From: Falciphora oryzae
Taxonomy: Eukaryota > Ascomycota > Sordariomycetes > Magnaporthales > Magnaporthaceae
DNA length: 64,000 nt
NCBI GenBank assembly: GCA_000733355.1
Contig: JNVV01000004.1
Span: 1,892,355 to 1,956,354 of the forward strand
Direction: 5' to 3'
Part shown: positions 52,367-62,757 of the stretch, piece after piece
Layout: each line of letters opens with the position of its first letter
Numbering within the stretch: the stretch's first letter is position 1
Program-made: the position numbers and the translations under genes
Notes under the pieces: generated by a model
What the model saw: only the letters and a program-made list of their open reading frames with translations
What the model was told of the DNA's origin: nothing
Databases searched by the model: none

Positions 52367-53229
52367 ACGTGGTTCACCACCGAGTGACGCACCCTCACCG
52401 AGTGACGCACTCCAAATCCCATACTAAACGGCGTTTTTTTCGATTAAATAACTCGCTCAATTTGAGGCTAAACTCCACCAAAATTAAAACAGTTATATTT
52501 AACTTTATAATAATTGTAATTTGAATTTTCCGCATTTTTATTATTACTCCTTTTGGGTTAATTGCGTATTGTACACAGTGTATTACACTGTGTTGCGAAC
52601 TAACCCAAAAGGAGTAATAATAAAAATGCGGAAAATTCAAATTACAATTATTATAAAGTTAAATATAACTGTTTTAATTTTGGTGGAGTTTAGCCTCAAA
52701 TTGAGCGAGTTATTTAATCGAAAAAAACGCCGTTTAGTATGGGATTTGGAGTGCGTCACTCGGTGAGGGTGCGTCACTCGGTGGTGANNNNNNNNNNNNN
52801 NNNNNNNNTCACCACCGAGTGACGCACCCTCACCGAGTGACGCACTCCAAATCCCATACTAAACGGCGTTTTTTTCGATTAAATAACTCGCTCAATTTGG
52901 GGCTAAACTCCACCAAAATTAAAGCAGTTATATTTAACTTTATAATAATTGTAATTTGAATTTTCCGCATTTTTATTATTACTCCTTTTGGGTTAGTTCG
53001 CAACACAGTGTAATACACTGTGTACAATACGCAATTAACCCAAAAGGAGTAATAATAAAAATGCGGAAAATTCAAATTACAATTATTATAAAGTTAAATA
53101 TAACTGTTTTAATTTTGGTGGAGTTTAGCCCCAAATTGAGCGAGTTATTTAATCGAAAAAAACGCCGTTTAGTATGGGATTTGGAGTGCGTCACTCGGTG
53201 AGGGTGCGTCACTCGGTGGTGAACCACGT
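52367..53229. mobile_element. Palindromic AT-rich MITE, two inverted copies around a gap
   Basis: Two 414-bp near-perfect palindromes (52374-52787 and 52809-53222) are separated by 21 N. Each has long complementary arms around an asymmetric centre of about 45 bp (CACAGTGTATTACACTGTG). The centre of the second copy is the reverse complement of the first. The outer ends extend to ACGTGGTTCACC and GGTGAACCACGT and are flanked by TA on both sides (52365-52366, 53230-53231). TA target sites and ACGT-beginning inverted repeats with inner CACCGAGTGACGCAC repeats fit a non-autonomous Tc1/mariner (pogo/Fot1-like) element. The 81-codon frames seen on both strands are a by-product of the palindrome. No transposase is present. 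Confidence 0.75.
52788..52808. other. Assembly gap (21 N) at the palindrome centre
   Basis: A short N run exactly between the two inverted MITE copies. The outer ACGT ends are missing on the gap side of both copies. This suggests that two contigs ending in the same palindromic repeat were joined here. Confidence 0.9.
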
Positions 53230-53231
53230 TA

Positions 53232-53531
53232 TGTTGGATTGCACTGGCCTGTGCAGGCAATCGGTAGAGCTCAGAGAGACCCGGATCCTCCGGTCTCGTG
53301 ATCCCTGATCACGGGACCCGAGGACCCGCAAGCCCGCGGAGGCTGGGAGCAGGGGAAGGGCCCTTTGGTGATCTGGATCGTGTATATATAGCCTCCCTCC
53401 TGCTCCCTCTCTGGCAGATAGATTCCTTTCTTCTTCGTGCACAATAGATTATGATTCCTCTGATATAAGGGATCATTGTTCACCTCTTTTGGAGATCTCC
53501 GAGCCAACAGGAGTACCAACTCCTACCAACA
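53232..53531. mobile_element. Second LTR, TGTTGG...CCAACA
   Basis: A 300-bp segment with the same ends as 4024-4317. The right 170 bp are nearly identical to that copy, including CTCTCTGGCAGATAGAT and TTCTTCGTGCACAATAGATT. The left part is unrelated, except for a TATA box (GTATATATAG) at the same distance. Flanking five-base sequences (CGTTA, CTATA) are not a clean duplication. It directly abuts the TA of the MITE. Confidence 0.72.
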
Positions 53532-54493
53532 CTATATGAGTTTCTAACGTTATTGAGTTGGGATTCGAATCGATTGTGCAAAGGCCGCGTATCGGTAATC
53601 CGCTCGCTTGTTTAATCTCTTCGCTTATAAACCACGTGTAACGGGGTTGCTTGCAGAGGCTCCGCGGCTTGATATACAGTGGTGCCGAAGGGTTCAATGA
53701 CGAGGTGATTGAACTGTTGGATCTTTTGGTCCATGTAGTCGAGTGAGTAAACTCTGGCACACTCCCTCACACCACGTTAGCGGTGTTTTTTTGTTGGATT
53801 GTAATTGGTCGAATTATCAATGTGGCTAGGAATGGAGAAAAAGTGATTTCTGTGACCTCCCGCCGTTCATGTAGCCTGAGCCTTTGAAACTAGTTGAAAT
53901 CTCGGCCCGGACTTCCCGGGGGGTCTGGAACAGGGCGTTCCGACTTAGCTAATGGGATCGAAGGCTTGAAATGTAAAAACAAGAGACGATTTGGACCGGC
54001 TCGATTGGCGCCGGTTTGGGGGCCGAAAACGAGTGAATGCAGCACTCCGAATTTGTGGCTCTGGCCCCCAAACCGCGGACGCGCCGAGCCGCCGAACCGT
54101 CTCTGTCTGGTCGCCACCTTCCATGGCATCTGCATAGCTTGAGATCCTCGCCAATTGCGGTGCGGAAAACTTTGTGGCGCGGCGCGTGAGGACCGAGCCT
54201 GTGCTTGCATTGGGCGAATCTCGTTGCAGACGCAGCCCTTCGGACGCATGTGGGTTCAGCCCCTACTTGTATTCTGCGCCAGTAGTGACGGGGCAGTGCT
54301 TCTCTTTGGTTTTGAGGGCGGAGATAATAAGAAGATCCCTTCCGACGGGCGATTCACTTGAACACGTTCCGGCAGGTTGGTCCATTCTTCCATCGACAAT
54401 AATCCTGGATCGGAATCTACGCACAACCCGATTCTTTATTCAAACCTGTTTTTGCTCCCTTCTCTTTTCGAGGCGCCGGCCCCTGGGGGCGCG
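53532..54493. other. Region after the LTR, no supported gene
   Basis: A protein-like minus-strand frame occurs at about 53540-53760 (YIKPRSLCKQPRYTWFISEE) but has no start, family match or continuation. The rest up to 54493 is promoter-like sequence of the membrane-protein gene. Confidence 0.4.
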
Positions 54494-55419
54494 ATGCTCT
54501 CCATGGAGTGCTGTAGTTCCTCTGCAAGTGATGCAAGGAAGCTCGAGGCATATGGCGATATTTCGGGGATAGGGGTAAGTGCCGCCCCTTTTCTCGCCCT
54601 ATTTCCCCATCACATGTTGATACGCAAGTGTTTAAGCTAACTTGGAGAGCGTCACCCCGCAAGGTCGTTGCCGCGTTCGTCGGAACCGCCTGTCTTGCAG
54701 TGCTTGTTCTGATTTGTAATTACTTCGCTTCGTTCGACCCAAAAGCGAATCCCTTCACGACCAAGGATGAGGGTGGAGAAGAATGGTGGCGCCCAAATCC
54801 AGTCGACTGCATGTTTCTCGGCTGGGCCCGTGACTCCCCCCGTCGGTGGCTCGCCTTGGCTCGTGAGCGGCTACCTGGCTCCGTGTCTCGGTTGCTAGGC
54901 TACAGCCTGAATGCTTCGTCCGTGGATATTGGGGAGGACTTCGTCAAGGTGGGACCCAAAGCGCCAGTGTATCCAAGCCGAGTTTCGCTTTTCCTGGCTA
55001 ATAAATGAGGTTGGAGAGTTACAGTGTATCATCTCTTTGAGCGACCTGCAGATGTTCACCGGCATTTCCATCCTCTGCAGCGGCTTTGCGTCCCTCAAAT
55101 GCCCGCCCGATGGTATTTCCGCGTATCATTGGGAGGGGTAGTGGAACTTGCGAGGCTTGCCACAGCCACGCACTTCGCGGCCCTTTCTGTGCTTCGCAGC
55201 CACTTTTGCCACCACCAATGGAAACGCATTTTCCGTTTCCTGTTGACATTTGTACTCCTAATACTTCTTATAGTCGCCATGGTGCCGACGGTCTTCTTCA
55301 ACTGGCGGGACTCGACTCTCTCTTCCAAATCAACAGCCGATTCTCAACCGATTCCTCGACCTTACACAATCAGCGCAGCAAACCTGTCCTCTCCTGCCGT
55401 CTGCTTTTACAATAGAAGT
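54494..55419 (+). pseudogene. Fungal integral membrane protein, frameshifted
   Basis: Exons 54494-54574 and 54664-54948 join in frame (..YGDISGIG|VVAAFVGTACLAVLVL..). A third starts at 55025 (IISLSDLQMFTGISILCSGF). These match a widespread but unnamed family of ascomycete membrane proteins in which DI-G-GV precedes helix 1, LSDxQxxTGxxIL forms helix 2, and SAYHW leads to a segment of the VVELARLATATHFAAL type and a final FFNW. Here the frame is lost in a GGGG run at 55135-55138: the conserved continuation VVELARLATATHFAALSVLR lies in another frame, reached by two extra or one missing base. Coding continues to RFLLTFVLLILLIVAMVPTV and FFNW, then to a GTAAGT at 55420. Whether the shift is genuine or a sequencing error is open. 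The 3' end is not resolved. Confidence 0.6.
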
Positions 55420-56683
55420 GTAAGTTCCACGGAAATTCGCCGCCGAATTTGGCTGGCACTGGTCGCCGATTCAGGCGGCAGTTTGCCCTGGATGCCAAGC
55501 CAAACCCCGCCAAGGATGATACGCGCACGCCCCACCGTCTCCCTATTGCAATTCTTACAATTCCACCTTCTTGCGGCGCAAGCTCGGGCCATCGGTCCTC
55601 AAAGTCAACGAGGTGCCGTTCAATATTTAAACTATATAAAGCCCACATCGGTCTCCTCCAGAAATTCATTCGTTCACAGGAAGCCGACCCCATCACATTT
55701 TCAAGCCATCGAACCTATTTTGCCTTTTTCACACCATCGAGATCGCACGTTGGCTTCTCTTTTGTCTACATTGCAGCCTCGCCTCTTTGCCCGACACGGA
55801 TATCGTGACAGACGTCTGCAAAAAGGGACGTCCGCATAGTATCACGGTGCCTCTGTTCTGCTCACTGTATCGAGCAAACAGGATCGGCCCTTTTCGCACC
55901 GCGTAATGGCGTGGAAGTGAGAGTGGCGGGACCAGCGTTCTGGTTCTTTTCCGCTGCGTCTGGTCCGGCCCTGTAGCTGAAGAGGCGCGACGCCTCGCCA
56001 ACTCTTCCCAACAACGCAGCATGATACGATTCGCCGGGCTGTATCAGGCCGCGACCGCCACTTTAAGCCATGGCCTAATCTTTGCATACACGCCCAGCCG
56101 CCGAATCGGAAAATGCAAAATTCCAGGTGCAGCATTGGTCCCCCCTTTTTTTTTCTTTTTTTTTTTTTCGTTTCAGGGGTTATTGGCTAGTGTTGCTCTC
56201 CACTTCCCCTGAGGGGGCGCAAGGGAAAACAAGGGGCGGGCGTTGGGATTCGGGGAACGGTGGACGGCAGCCACGATGACTAAAAATTAAATGAGAGTTG
56301 ACGCCCTTTTCTGGTGGCGGCGCCAACTCTCGTTTAATTTTTGGGTTGCCTGGGTAGTCGGCGAACGTCCCGGTCAATAGATCGTATGCCTGGAACGGCA
56401 GATGACCGATCGACATCGTTGGTCTGTCCCATCCATGTACTACCTACCCCGCGGGGAACTGCAACCTCTGGGCCGACAGTTTGTTGCAACGCATAGACAA
56501 TAGGTTATTTACCGGGGGGCTGCTGGGTTGCTGCGGGAGCGGGTATCCTCCTCTTGTGGGAAAGTGGTACAAAAGGGGCGAAGCGGCGCTGCAGATTTGA
56601 TGTTAGTTCCTCCCGGAATCGCGACAGCCGCTCCTCTTCCCTCCATCGTCCCCAACCGAGCAGCCGCATCACAACCGGTCACA
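55420..56683. other. Unresolved 3' end and intergenic region
   Basis: A GTAAGT at 55420 and CGGCAG near 55500 may be one more intron of the membrane-protein gene, but the frame beyond it has no family likeness. 55840-56683 holds an inverted repeat (see 56282-56342) and the promoter of the MFS gene. Confidence 0.4.
56282..56342. repeat. Inverted repeat, 19-bp arms
   Basis: AAAAATTAAATGAGAGTTG at 56282-56300 is complementary, with one mismatch, to CAACTCTCGTTTAATTTTT at 56324-56342. The GC-rich spacer (GACGCC..GGCGC) extends the stem. It could be a tiny MITE remnant or a transcription-end hairpin. Confidence 0.65.
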
Positions 56684-58353
56684 ATGGACAAGAACGATAC
56701 GGCGGAAGGATCGGGTCGCCATGTCGAGAAACCCGCACCGGACGGCCAGGATGCCGCCGCGGACCGGGCCAGCGCGGGCGAGATCAGCCTCAGCGTGCGC
56801 GAGGCCTTCCGGCTGTACTGGAAGGCCGTGGCCTGGTCCGTGTGCGTGTCCAACGCCACCATCATGGAGTCGTACATGCTGCTGCTGATCAGCTCGTTTT
56901 ACGCCCAGCCCCAGTTCCAGCAGCACTTTGGCGAGCCGCTCCCCGGCGGGCACGGAGAATACTCCATCCCGGCGCAGTGGCAGGTTGGCGTTTCCATGGC
57001 CGGGCTTGCCGGGCTGATCGCGGGCTCGTTTAGCAATGGGTATTTTGCTGACCGGTGGGGGCTGAGGAGGGTCATGATTGTAAGCCACCTGTCGCTCGCG
57101 GCGTTTGTGTTTATTCCGTTTTTCGCGCGGGATATTAAGACCATTATGATTGGGACTCTGTTCATGTGAGTGATCTTTTCCTCCTTTTGCTCCTTACCCA
57201 ACGATTATCACTACTGACTTTCTGACAACACCACGGCAACAGCGCCATCCCCTGCGGCTTCTTCGCGGCCGCAACCCCCACCTACGCCGCCGAGGTGACA
57301 CCGCTCCGGCTGCGCGGCTACCTGACCGTATACGTCAACCTGTGCTGGGTCATCGGCAGGCTCCTCGCCTACTCGGTCCTCGCCGGCACGCTCTCGATGC
57401 AGAGCGAGTGGGCGTACCGCGTCCCCTTTGCCATCCAGTGGGTGTGGCCGCTCCCGCTCGCCGTCGCCACCTGGCTCGCGCCCGAGTCGCCCTGGTGGCT
57501 GGTGCGCAAGGGCCGGCACGACGAGGCCCTGCGCTCGCTCGAGCGGCTGGTGGTGGTGGGCGCCAACGAAAAAGCCAACCCGCAAAACACGCTCGCCATG
57601 ATCCGGCGCACCGTCGACACCGAGCGCGCCACCCTGCTTCACAACCAGGGCGCGGGGGGCAGCTACCTCGACTGCTTCAGGGGCACCAACCTGCGCCGGA
57701 CCGAGATCGCCATGGTCAGCTGGGGGTGCCAGACCCTGCCAGGGTTCGTGGTGCAGCTCTACATCATCTACTTCTTCACCCTTGCCGGCCTGCCCACGGC
57801 CAGCTCCTTTTATCTGTCCATCGGCAACGCCGGGCTGTCCTTTGTCGGCACCGTGGCCTCGTGGTTCCTCATGACGCGCTGCGGCTGGCGCACCATATAC
57901 CTGGGCGGCCTGCTGGCCATGATCCCCGTCATGGGCCTCGTCGCCTTCCTCGGCCTGGCTGCTGGCGACAACGCCGTCCGCTGGGCCCAGTGCTCGCTGC
58001 TGCTGGTCTGGTTCTTTTGCTACGGCGCCAGTATCGGGCCCGTCCCGTACGGTATCGCCGCCAACGTGGGCGCCGCCAGCCTGCGGCCCAAAACCATTGC
58101 GCTCGCCCGGAACACGTATTACGTCCTAAACATTGCGAACAACATCGCCACGCCGTACATGCTCAACCCGGCAGAGCTCAACCTTAAAGGCAGGGCTGCG
58201 TTCCTGCCCTGGGTGCTGACGCTGCTGATGGTCGTGTGGACGTATTATCGGCTACCCGAGCTCAAGGGGCTGACGCAGGATACAATTAACCACCTGTTTG
58301 AAACGCGGGTGCCTGCGCGGAGATTTGCTGAGAAGGGGAGGGAGTATCAGTGA
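56684..58353 (+). CDS. MFS sugar-porter family transporter
   Basis: Exons 56684-57165 and 57243-58353 give 530 aa. The intron (77 nt) has GTGAGT and GCAACAG and splits an Ile codon. The start is MDKNDTAEGSGRHVEKPAPD. Twelve membrane segments are visible. Sugar-porter marks: NGYFADRWGLRRVMI after segment 2, AAEVTPLRLRGYLTVYVNLC, and PESPWWLVRKGRHDEAL after segment 6. A TPRLRG-like motif is present, and the end has LPELKGLTQDTINHLFE, equivalent to the PETKG motif. The substitution of Leu-Pro-Glu-Leu-Lys-Gly for PETKG and the pattern LMTRCGWRTIYLGG place it near the fungal alpha-glucoside (maltose) permease branch. Likely a plasma-membrane proton symporter for a sugar. Substrate not determinable. 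Confidence 0.93.
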
Positions 58354-58598
58354 TGGTGGGCGATAGATGGAATCTAGCTTTGTACGAAAGAAAGCAAAGA
58401 TGCACATGTCAACACTAACCGTACATCCTGGGCAAGCAACGCAGAAATAACGAGTTGCGAAACCCCTGTGTAGAATACGAGCTACTAGCATTAGGGTCAA
58501 TATAAACTTCTAGCTGATGGTAGGAAGCAAACAAGCGCCCTCCCGAGGGCAACAACAAAGACAGCAATCCAGGCAGAGACACCCCGACGCCTGGCACC
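58354..58598. other. Junction between MFS gene and retroelement
   Basis: No LTR with TG..CA ends could be recognised here, although the gag-like frame starts at 58599. Confidence 0.4.
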
Positions 58599-59528
58599 AT
58601 GCCACCCGACTCCTCGATCGTCGAGGGTGAAAGCCCTACGCCTCACCAAACGGCTACCAGGCTGGATCACAACGACAGCTTTTATATCGAGCGTGCCAAA
58701 CGCGGCCAAGAACGCGAGCCGGAGCGAGGCTCTAGGCAGCAGCCTCAGGGCATCAAGTTGCCCACCAAACCTCCGGCAGTCGCCTCAACCTTTGACCCTT
58801 CACATCACTTTAGCCAAAACTACGGCTTCGAGCTTCGCGCGAACCCTCGCTCAACGTCGGTCATCCGACACCCTCCTCGACGCGAGAGGGAGACGACCTC
58901 CCAGACCGTCACGGCTGAAGGCCCATCCTCGCGTCAAACGCGCCCAGGCTCCAACGGAGAGACAATTCGACGTCTCGGAGATGAGATCCAGCACCAGGAA
59001 GACCGTCTCTACCGAGCCCTGGAAACCATGACTGAGTTCCGAGAGATACGGAAGGAACAAGCAAAGACGCAGCAAAAGCAGACGAAGCTTCTCGGCCTGA
59101 TGATGACCAAGCTGAGCAGCATCGAGAACAGTCGCGAGCACTCTAGGCGCTCTAGATACGAGCGTCACTACAGCTCAAGTGCCAGCAGCAGTCGTGCTCG
59201 TCAGCCTTCACTGGATCTGCATGAGGCTAATCGTCGGCTCAGCGAGACCCGACGAGGCAAGCAGCCGGCCGTCGAGCCAGAAGTCGAGGACCTGATCACC
59301 ATGAGTAGGCCCGCTACGAGGGCCGATCGCTACAAAGAACCCGATCGCGATCGACACCGCCATCAAATGCCTGATCGTGATCGTGGCCGGACTTCCCGCA
59401 CGGCCACGGCCAATCGGGGTCGTGATGCACAGGCCCTCTCCGACTTTGACTCGGATTCTGGCGATAATCAGGGCGAAGCCCCGCTGAATTCCCAATCCGC
59501 CCAACCGGCTGGGAAGAGTCAACAGTGA
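58599..59528 (+). CDS. Gag-like protein of a retrotransposon remnant
   Basis: A 309-aa open frame with a good ATG. It is hydrophilic and rich in Arg, Ser, Glu and Gln. A central coiled coil (ETIRRLGDEIQHQEDRLYRA to about TKLLGLMMTKLSSIEN) is followed by a Ser/Arg-rich stretch with DRDRHRHQMPDRDRGR and an acidic end (DFDSDSGDN). No CCHC knuckle is visible. It is assigned to gag by position: a broken reading frame continues after its TGA into an aspartic protease and then an integrase zinc domain in the same direction. Structural (capsid-like) role inferred. Confidence 0.55.
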   Translation: MPPDSSIVEGESPTPHQTATRLDHNDSFYIERAKRGQEREPERGSRQQPQGIKLPTKPPAVASTFDPSHHFSQNYGFELRANPRSTSVIRHPPRRERETTSQTVTAEGPSSRQTRPGSNGETIRRLGDEIQHQEDRLYRALETMTEFREIRKEQAKTQQKQTKLLGLMMTKLSSIENSREHSRRSRYERHYSSSASSSRARQPSLDLHEANRRLSETRRGKQPAVEPEVEDLITMSRPATRADRYKEPDRDRHRHQMPDRDRGRTSRTATANRGRDAQALSDFDSDSGDNQGEAPLNSQSAQPAGKSQQ

Positions 59529-60358
59529 CCCCTCCGAGCCACGCCTGTCAACACCCCTCGACAGGATCCAGCCCGCGATCGCAACAACCCCTACGTTCCG
59601 GACCGTAAGGATCGCGATCAAGATAACCGTCGCCGACAAGACCGAGAGGAAGCCGATGATTTGGCAATCCGTGGTCGGCGCCAACAGACCGTCGATACCA
59701 ATGTGTCGACTCGACCCCAGGGAGATCGCTTCCCTCTCAAGCGAGAAATGATCGGCATCTTCGATCCCTACCAAGAGGATCCAGAGAATCAAGGCATTCT
59801 CTTTGACTCGGAGCTGAAAATCTTCACCAAGTTGATGAGAATTACACTCCCTACGTGTTTAAGGAAACTGACGTCGTCAAGGAAACCACCAAGGTTGGCA
59901 CCGAGACAGTCCCTCTGGGCGGATACTCATACGCCAAGATGACGATCCAGCCCTCTGTCAACGGTCAAGAGACTCAGGTCTGTGCTGATTCCGGCTCTGG
60001 CCGAGACCTCGTCGCCAAAGACTTCCTCCGCGACTACAAGCACAAGATCTTCGACGTCATAGATCCTGACGCACAGCCTATTCTCTCTTGCTGGAATTCT
60101 AAGCGACCCAAGCGTGCCAACAAATTCGCTCAAATCACGTTCTTTACTCCCGGATTCTCCCTTAATGGCACTCCCGGAGCACTTGAACAGACGGCCTACG
60201 CCTGGATTGTGGATCAACTAACAGCTGGCATGATCCTCGGAATCGCCTTCTTCAAGCCTCGAGGTGCATCTATCGACTTTGCGACCGACTTGATCAACCT
60301 CCCTTCGGACCATTTCCATGTGCCTATCACCTGCCTTGTAGAGTTCCAAGGGCCTTGA
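59529..60358 (+). pseudogene. Retroviral-type aspartic protease, broken
   Basis: After the gag stop, an Arg/Asp-rich linker (about 59570-59850) shifts frame near 59835 into a protease-like domain. It has CADSGSGRDLVAKDFLRD (the D-S/T-G active-site triad), a beta-rich middle and GMILGIAFFKPRGASIDF with the ILG motif of clan AA proteases. The frame ends with TGA at 60356-60358 without reverse transcriptase. The polyprotein was presumably gag-pol-like. Only described as a dead fragment. Confidence 0.65.
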
Positions 60359-60840
60359 CATATGCCATGGTCGATACCGGCGAACGATGTCGGGTGCGGA
60401 AGGGGGAATAGGAAATGCGTTAAATATCCAAGCTGGGCTAAGACATGGTTTGCCTGCCGCCAACTGCTCATTTATCAAACCAGTATAGACACACATCCCT
60501 CCCCGCCCTCCCGCCAAACGTGCACGATCCGGCGGCGCCTCGGAGTGGTTGCAGTGGGGAGGTGACTCAAGCCCACGGGAGGGGGGAGGCATCACGAGAT
60601 TGCAAGACTGTTGGCTATCAATTATGGTTGGCCGCCCTCTGCCAATGGGACTGACTAGCCTCAGCCAGGCGCCTCCACCGGTTGGGGGCTGGGGGCGGCC
60701 GGGCAGGTGCGATACGCATGGATGGGGACGGACCGGGACTACGGGCGCGCGCACAGGGAGTCGCTCCTTGCGTACCTCTTGCACATCGAGGAGGCCAGGG
60801 GGCCGATAAACCCAGCCGGGCGATATTATATCGCCCAATC
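60359..60840. other. GC-rich insertion or deletion scar inside the retroelement
   Basis: Where reverse transcriptase and RNase H should lie, only about 480 bp of unrelated, GC-rich sequence without coding signal is present. This implies a large internal deletion or replacement. Confidence 0.5.
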
Positions 60841-61137
60841 TGGAGTTTGCAGGCAAAGGACCAGGGGATCGTCGCGCTAAAAGCCGTGGCTAAGGACAGC
60901 GCCGGAGCCAAAAAGGGCTTTTATTTAAATAAGGACGACGTCCTGTATTACAAAGAGCGGATGGCCATTCCCACACAAGGGGTCTTGAGGGCCAAGATTC
61001 TGTCTCAACACTATGATGAACCCAGAGCCGGGCACTTTGGCATCCAAAAGACCGTAAAATTGATCAAAAGAAAGTTCCATTGGGAAAACATCGACAAAGA
61101 CATCGCGGCGTACGTCCGCTCCTGTTAAGCCTGTCAA
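60841..61137 (+). pseudogene. Integrase zinc-binding (H2C2) fragment of the retroelement
   Basis: Frame: KGFYLNKDDVLYYKERMAIP then LRAKILSQHYDEPRAGHFGI, VKLIKRKFHWENIDKDIAAY and VRSC-stop-ACQ. This is the HHCC domain that opens Ty3/gypsy integrases (H-x6-H and C-x2-C). The TAA at 61126 replaces what is normally a non-stop codon between the two cysteines; CAA to TAA would be a RIP-type change. The catalytic core (DDE) is absent. The sequence turns directly into pectate-lyase DNA. Confidence 0.75.
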
Positions 61138-61141
61138 GGCA

Positions 61142-61960
61142 CCGACACCTAGAAGCTCAGCGTCTGCCCGGCCGACGCGGTCACGGCGTCCTTGACGGCC
61201 GTGGACCCGAGCAGGCTGTACTAATAGGCGACCGCGGTCAGGTTGCCGGCTGGGGCGGTGTCCTGGCGGCCGCTAAGGGCCATGTCCTTGACGACGGTGC
61301 CGCCCTTGGCATCGCTGTCGAGCGAAGCGATGGGGTTTTAGCCGATCCGAAGACGGAGGACTTGACGAGCACCTGGGCGCTCATGCGCGTGTTGACGCCC
61401 GAACTTTCGACGTTGCTGAACAGGCTGTTGAAAACGTACACCGTGCCGAAGCGCACAGACGGTAGGCGCAAGCCCAGGTCGGCTCAGCGGTTGCTGGCGT
61501 CCGTGGCGTGCAGCTTGCCCGTGTCCTCGACGCCGTTGGTATCCGAATGCCCGACCAGTGAGACTTTAAAGTGGTCGTGGAAGTGCGTGTTGGATACGGT
61601 TACAAAATCGGCCGGGTGCGTGATTTCGAGCAGGCCGTCGTAAAAGTCCTTGCCGTGGTCCCGGTCCAACGACAGCTCGCAGGGGTCGACCCAAACGTTA
61701 GTCGATTTCTGGGTCGCGATAGCGTCGGCGCCGTCCGCGGAGACCTTGGAAATCTTTATGTTGCGGATAATGACGTTTTTTGCGCCGTTAAGCTGCAACC
61801 CAACGCCGGTCAGGGACGACCCGGCGGCGCCGACGATGGTCTTGTGATACGCCCACCGTCTGGTTGCCGGTGATACTCCCCTTAACCAGGATCACGCCGG
61901 GCCCGGCTTGCTTGGCCGCGGCACGGGTTGAAACCGCAGCCCGGCGAGACAGGATAACAT
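61142..61960 (-). pseudogene. Pectate lyase (PL1) pseudogene
   Basis: Minus-strand pieces rebuild most of a polysaccharide lyase family 1 protein (parallel beta-helix, Ca-dependent cleavage of polygalacturonate): KTIVGAAGSSLTGVG, LNGAKNVIIRNIKISKVSAD, DAIATQKSTNVWVD, DFYDGLLEITHPADFVTVSN, HDHFKVSLVGHSD, LPSVRFGTVYVFNSLF with GVNTRMSAQVLVKSS, and a C-terminal YSLLGSTAVKDAVTASAGQ ending TLSF. Breaks: TAG at 61221-61223, several frameshifts, and loss of the N-terminus including the signal peptide. The His that normally follows WVD is Pro here. The catalytic region LPSxRFG is kept. It abuts the retroelement fragment. Confidence 0.82.
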
Positions 61961-62757
61961 CTAGTCGTCAGAAACTTATAGCGCTTCTAGGTGTGTTTTA
62001 GTGGCCACCCAGAGAATTCCGCACATGCACTCCCCTAAAAATAGTGGGAGTGGGTCCTCAAAGCGGGGTGCGCTGCGCCTTCTCACGATCCTGGAAGGTG
62101 ATCGAGGGGACACGCAGTGGAAAGGAGAACATCATTTGGCGGGGTCATCTCGTCCATTTCGTCGGGCATTCTGCCCACAATAGGATCTGTAGCCACAGAT
62201 GAACCTAGGGCGCGGCTGGCTGAATCAACTGAGCGGATGACTAAACGATAACTTGCCGCTTTTTTCTCTTTAACGCGCATGCATCGGATCCGCCGTCCGG
62301 TGAAGCGAATAGATTGTTGCTGCACTTGAAGCCTGCGACCCGGATGCGGGACTGCGACCAAAGTCCTAATCACCACCTCACGTCCGTCCTACCGCCACGC
62401 AGTTTGCAGCGTGTTCGGGCGTGCTGGTAAATGTCGTGCCTTTTCCATAAAACGCATTCAGCCTGACTTCCGCAACCCTGTTATAAGGCCCAGGCCTGTA
62501 GCGACCAAAGTCAAAGCCAGCTTTCAGGATGCCCACATCCAAGCGTTCAAAATACCTAAACCAGGTCCCGGGTCCGGGCAGCATCCAGTACTGTTTTAAT
62601 GATAGGCCACGACTTCGAAAAGCTGATCAAGCATTTTGTCCCATAATGCTTTTTAGTGTTAGCGCTTTTGCTCCTTAGATCGCAGGGCAAAAAATCATTG
62701 TTGGGGGCATAGCACGCTCTCTGGACGAGGCCATCCTCGCACAAATACGCGCGAAAA
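61961..62757. other. No gene recognised
   Basis: Short frames only. On the minus strand 62584-62380 a proline/glycine-rich frame is open but motif-free. Confidence 0.35.

Noticed and set aside
52395..53201. Four 81-codon ORFs with similar proteins on both strands
   Set aside because: They arise automatically because the MITE is a palindrome. AT-rich codons, no homology expected.
53556..53590. tRNA-like T-loop (GGGATTCGAATCG)
   Set aside because: No matching acceptor stem, D-arm or anticodon arm could be drawn around it on either strand.
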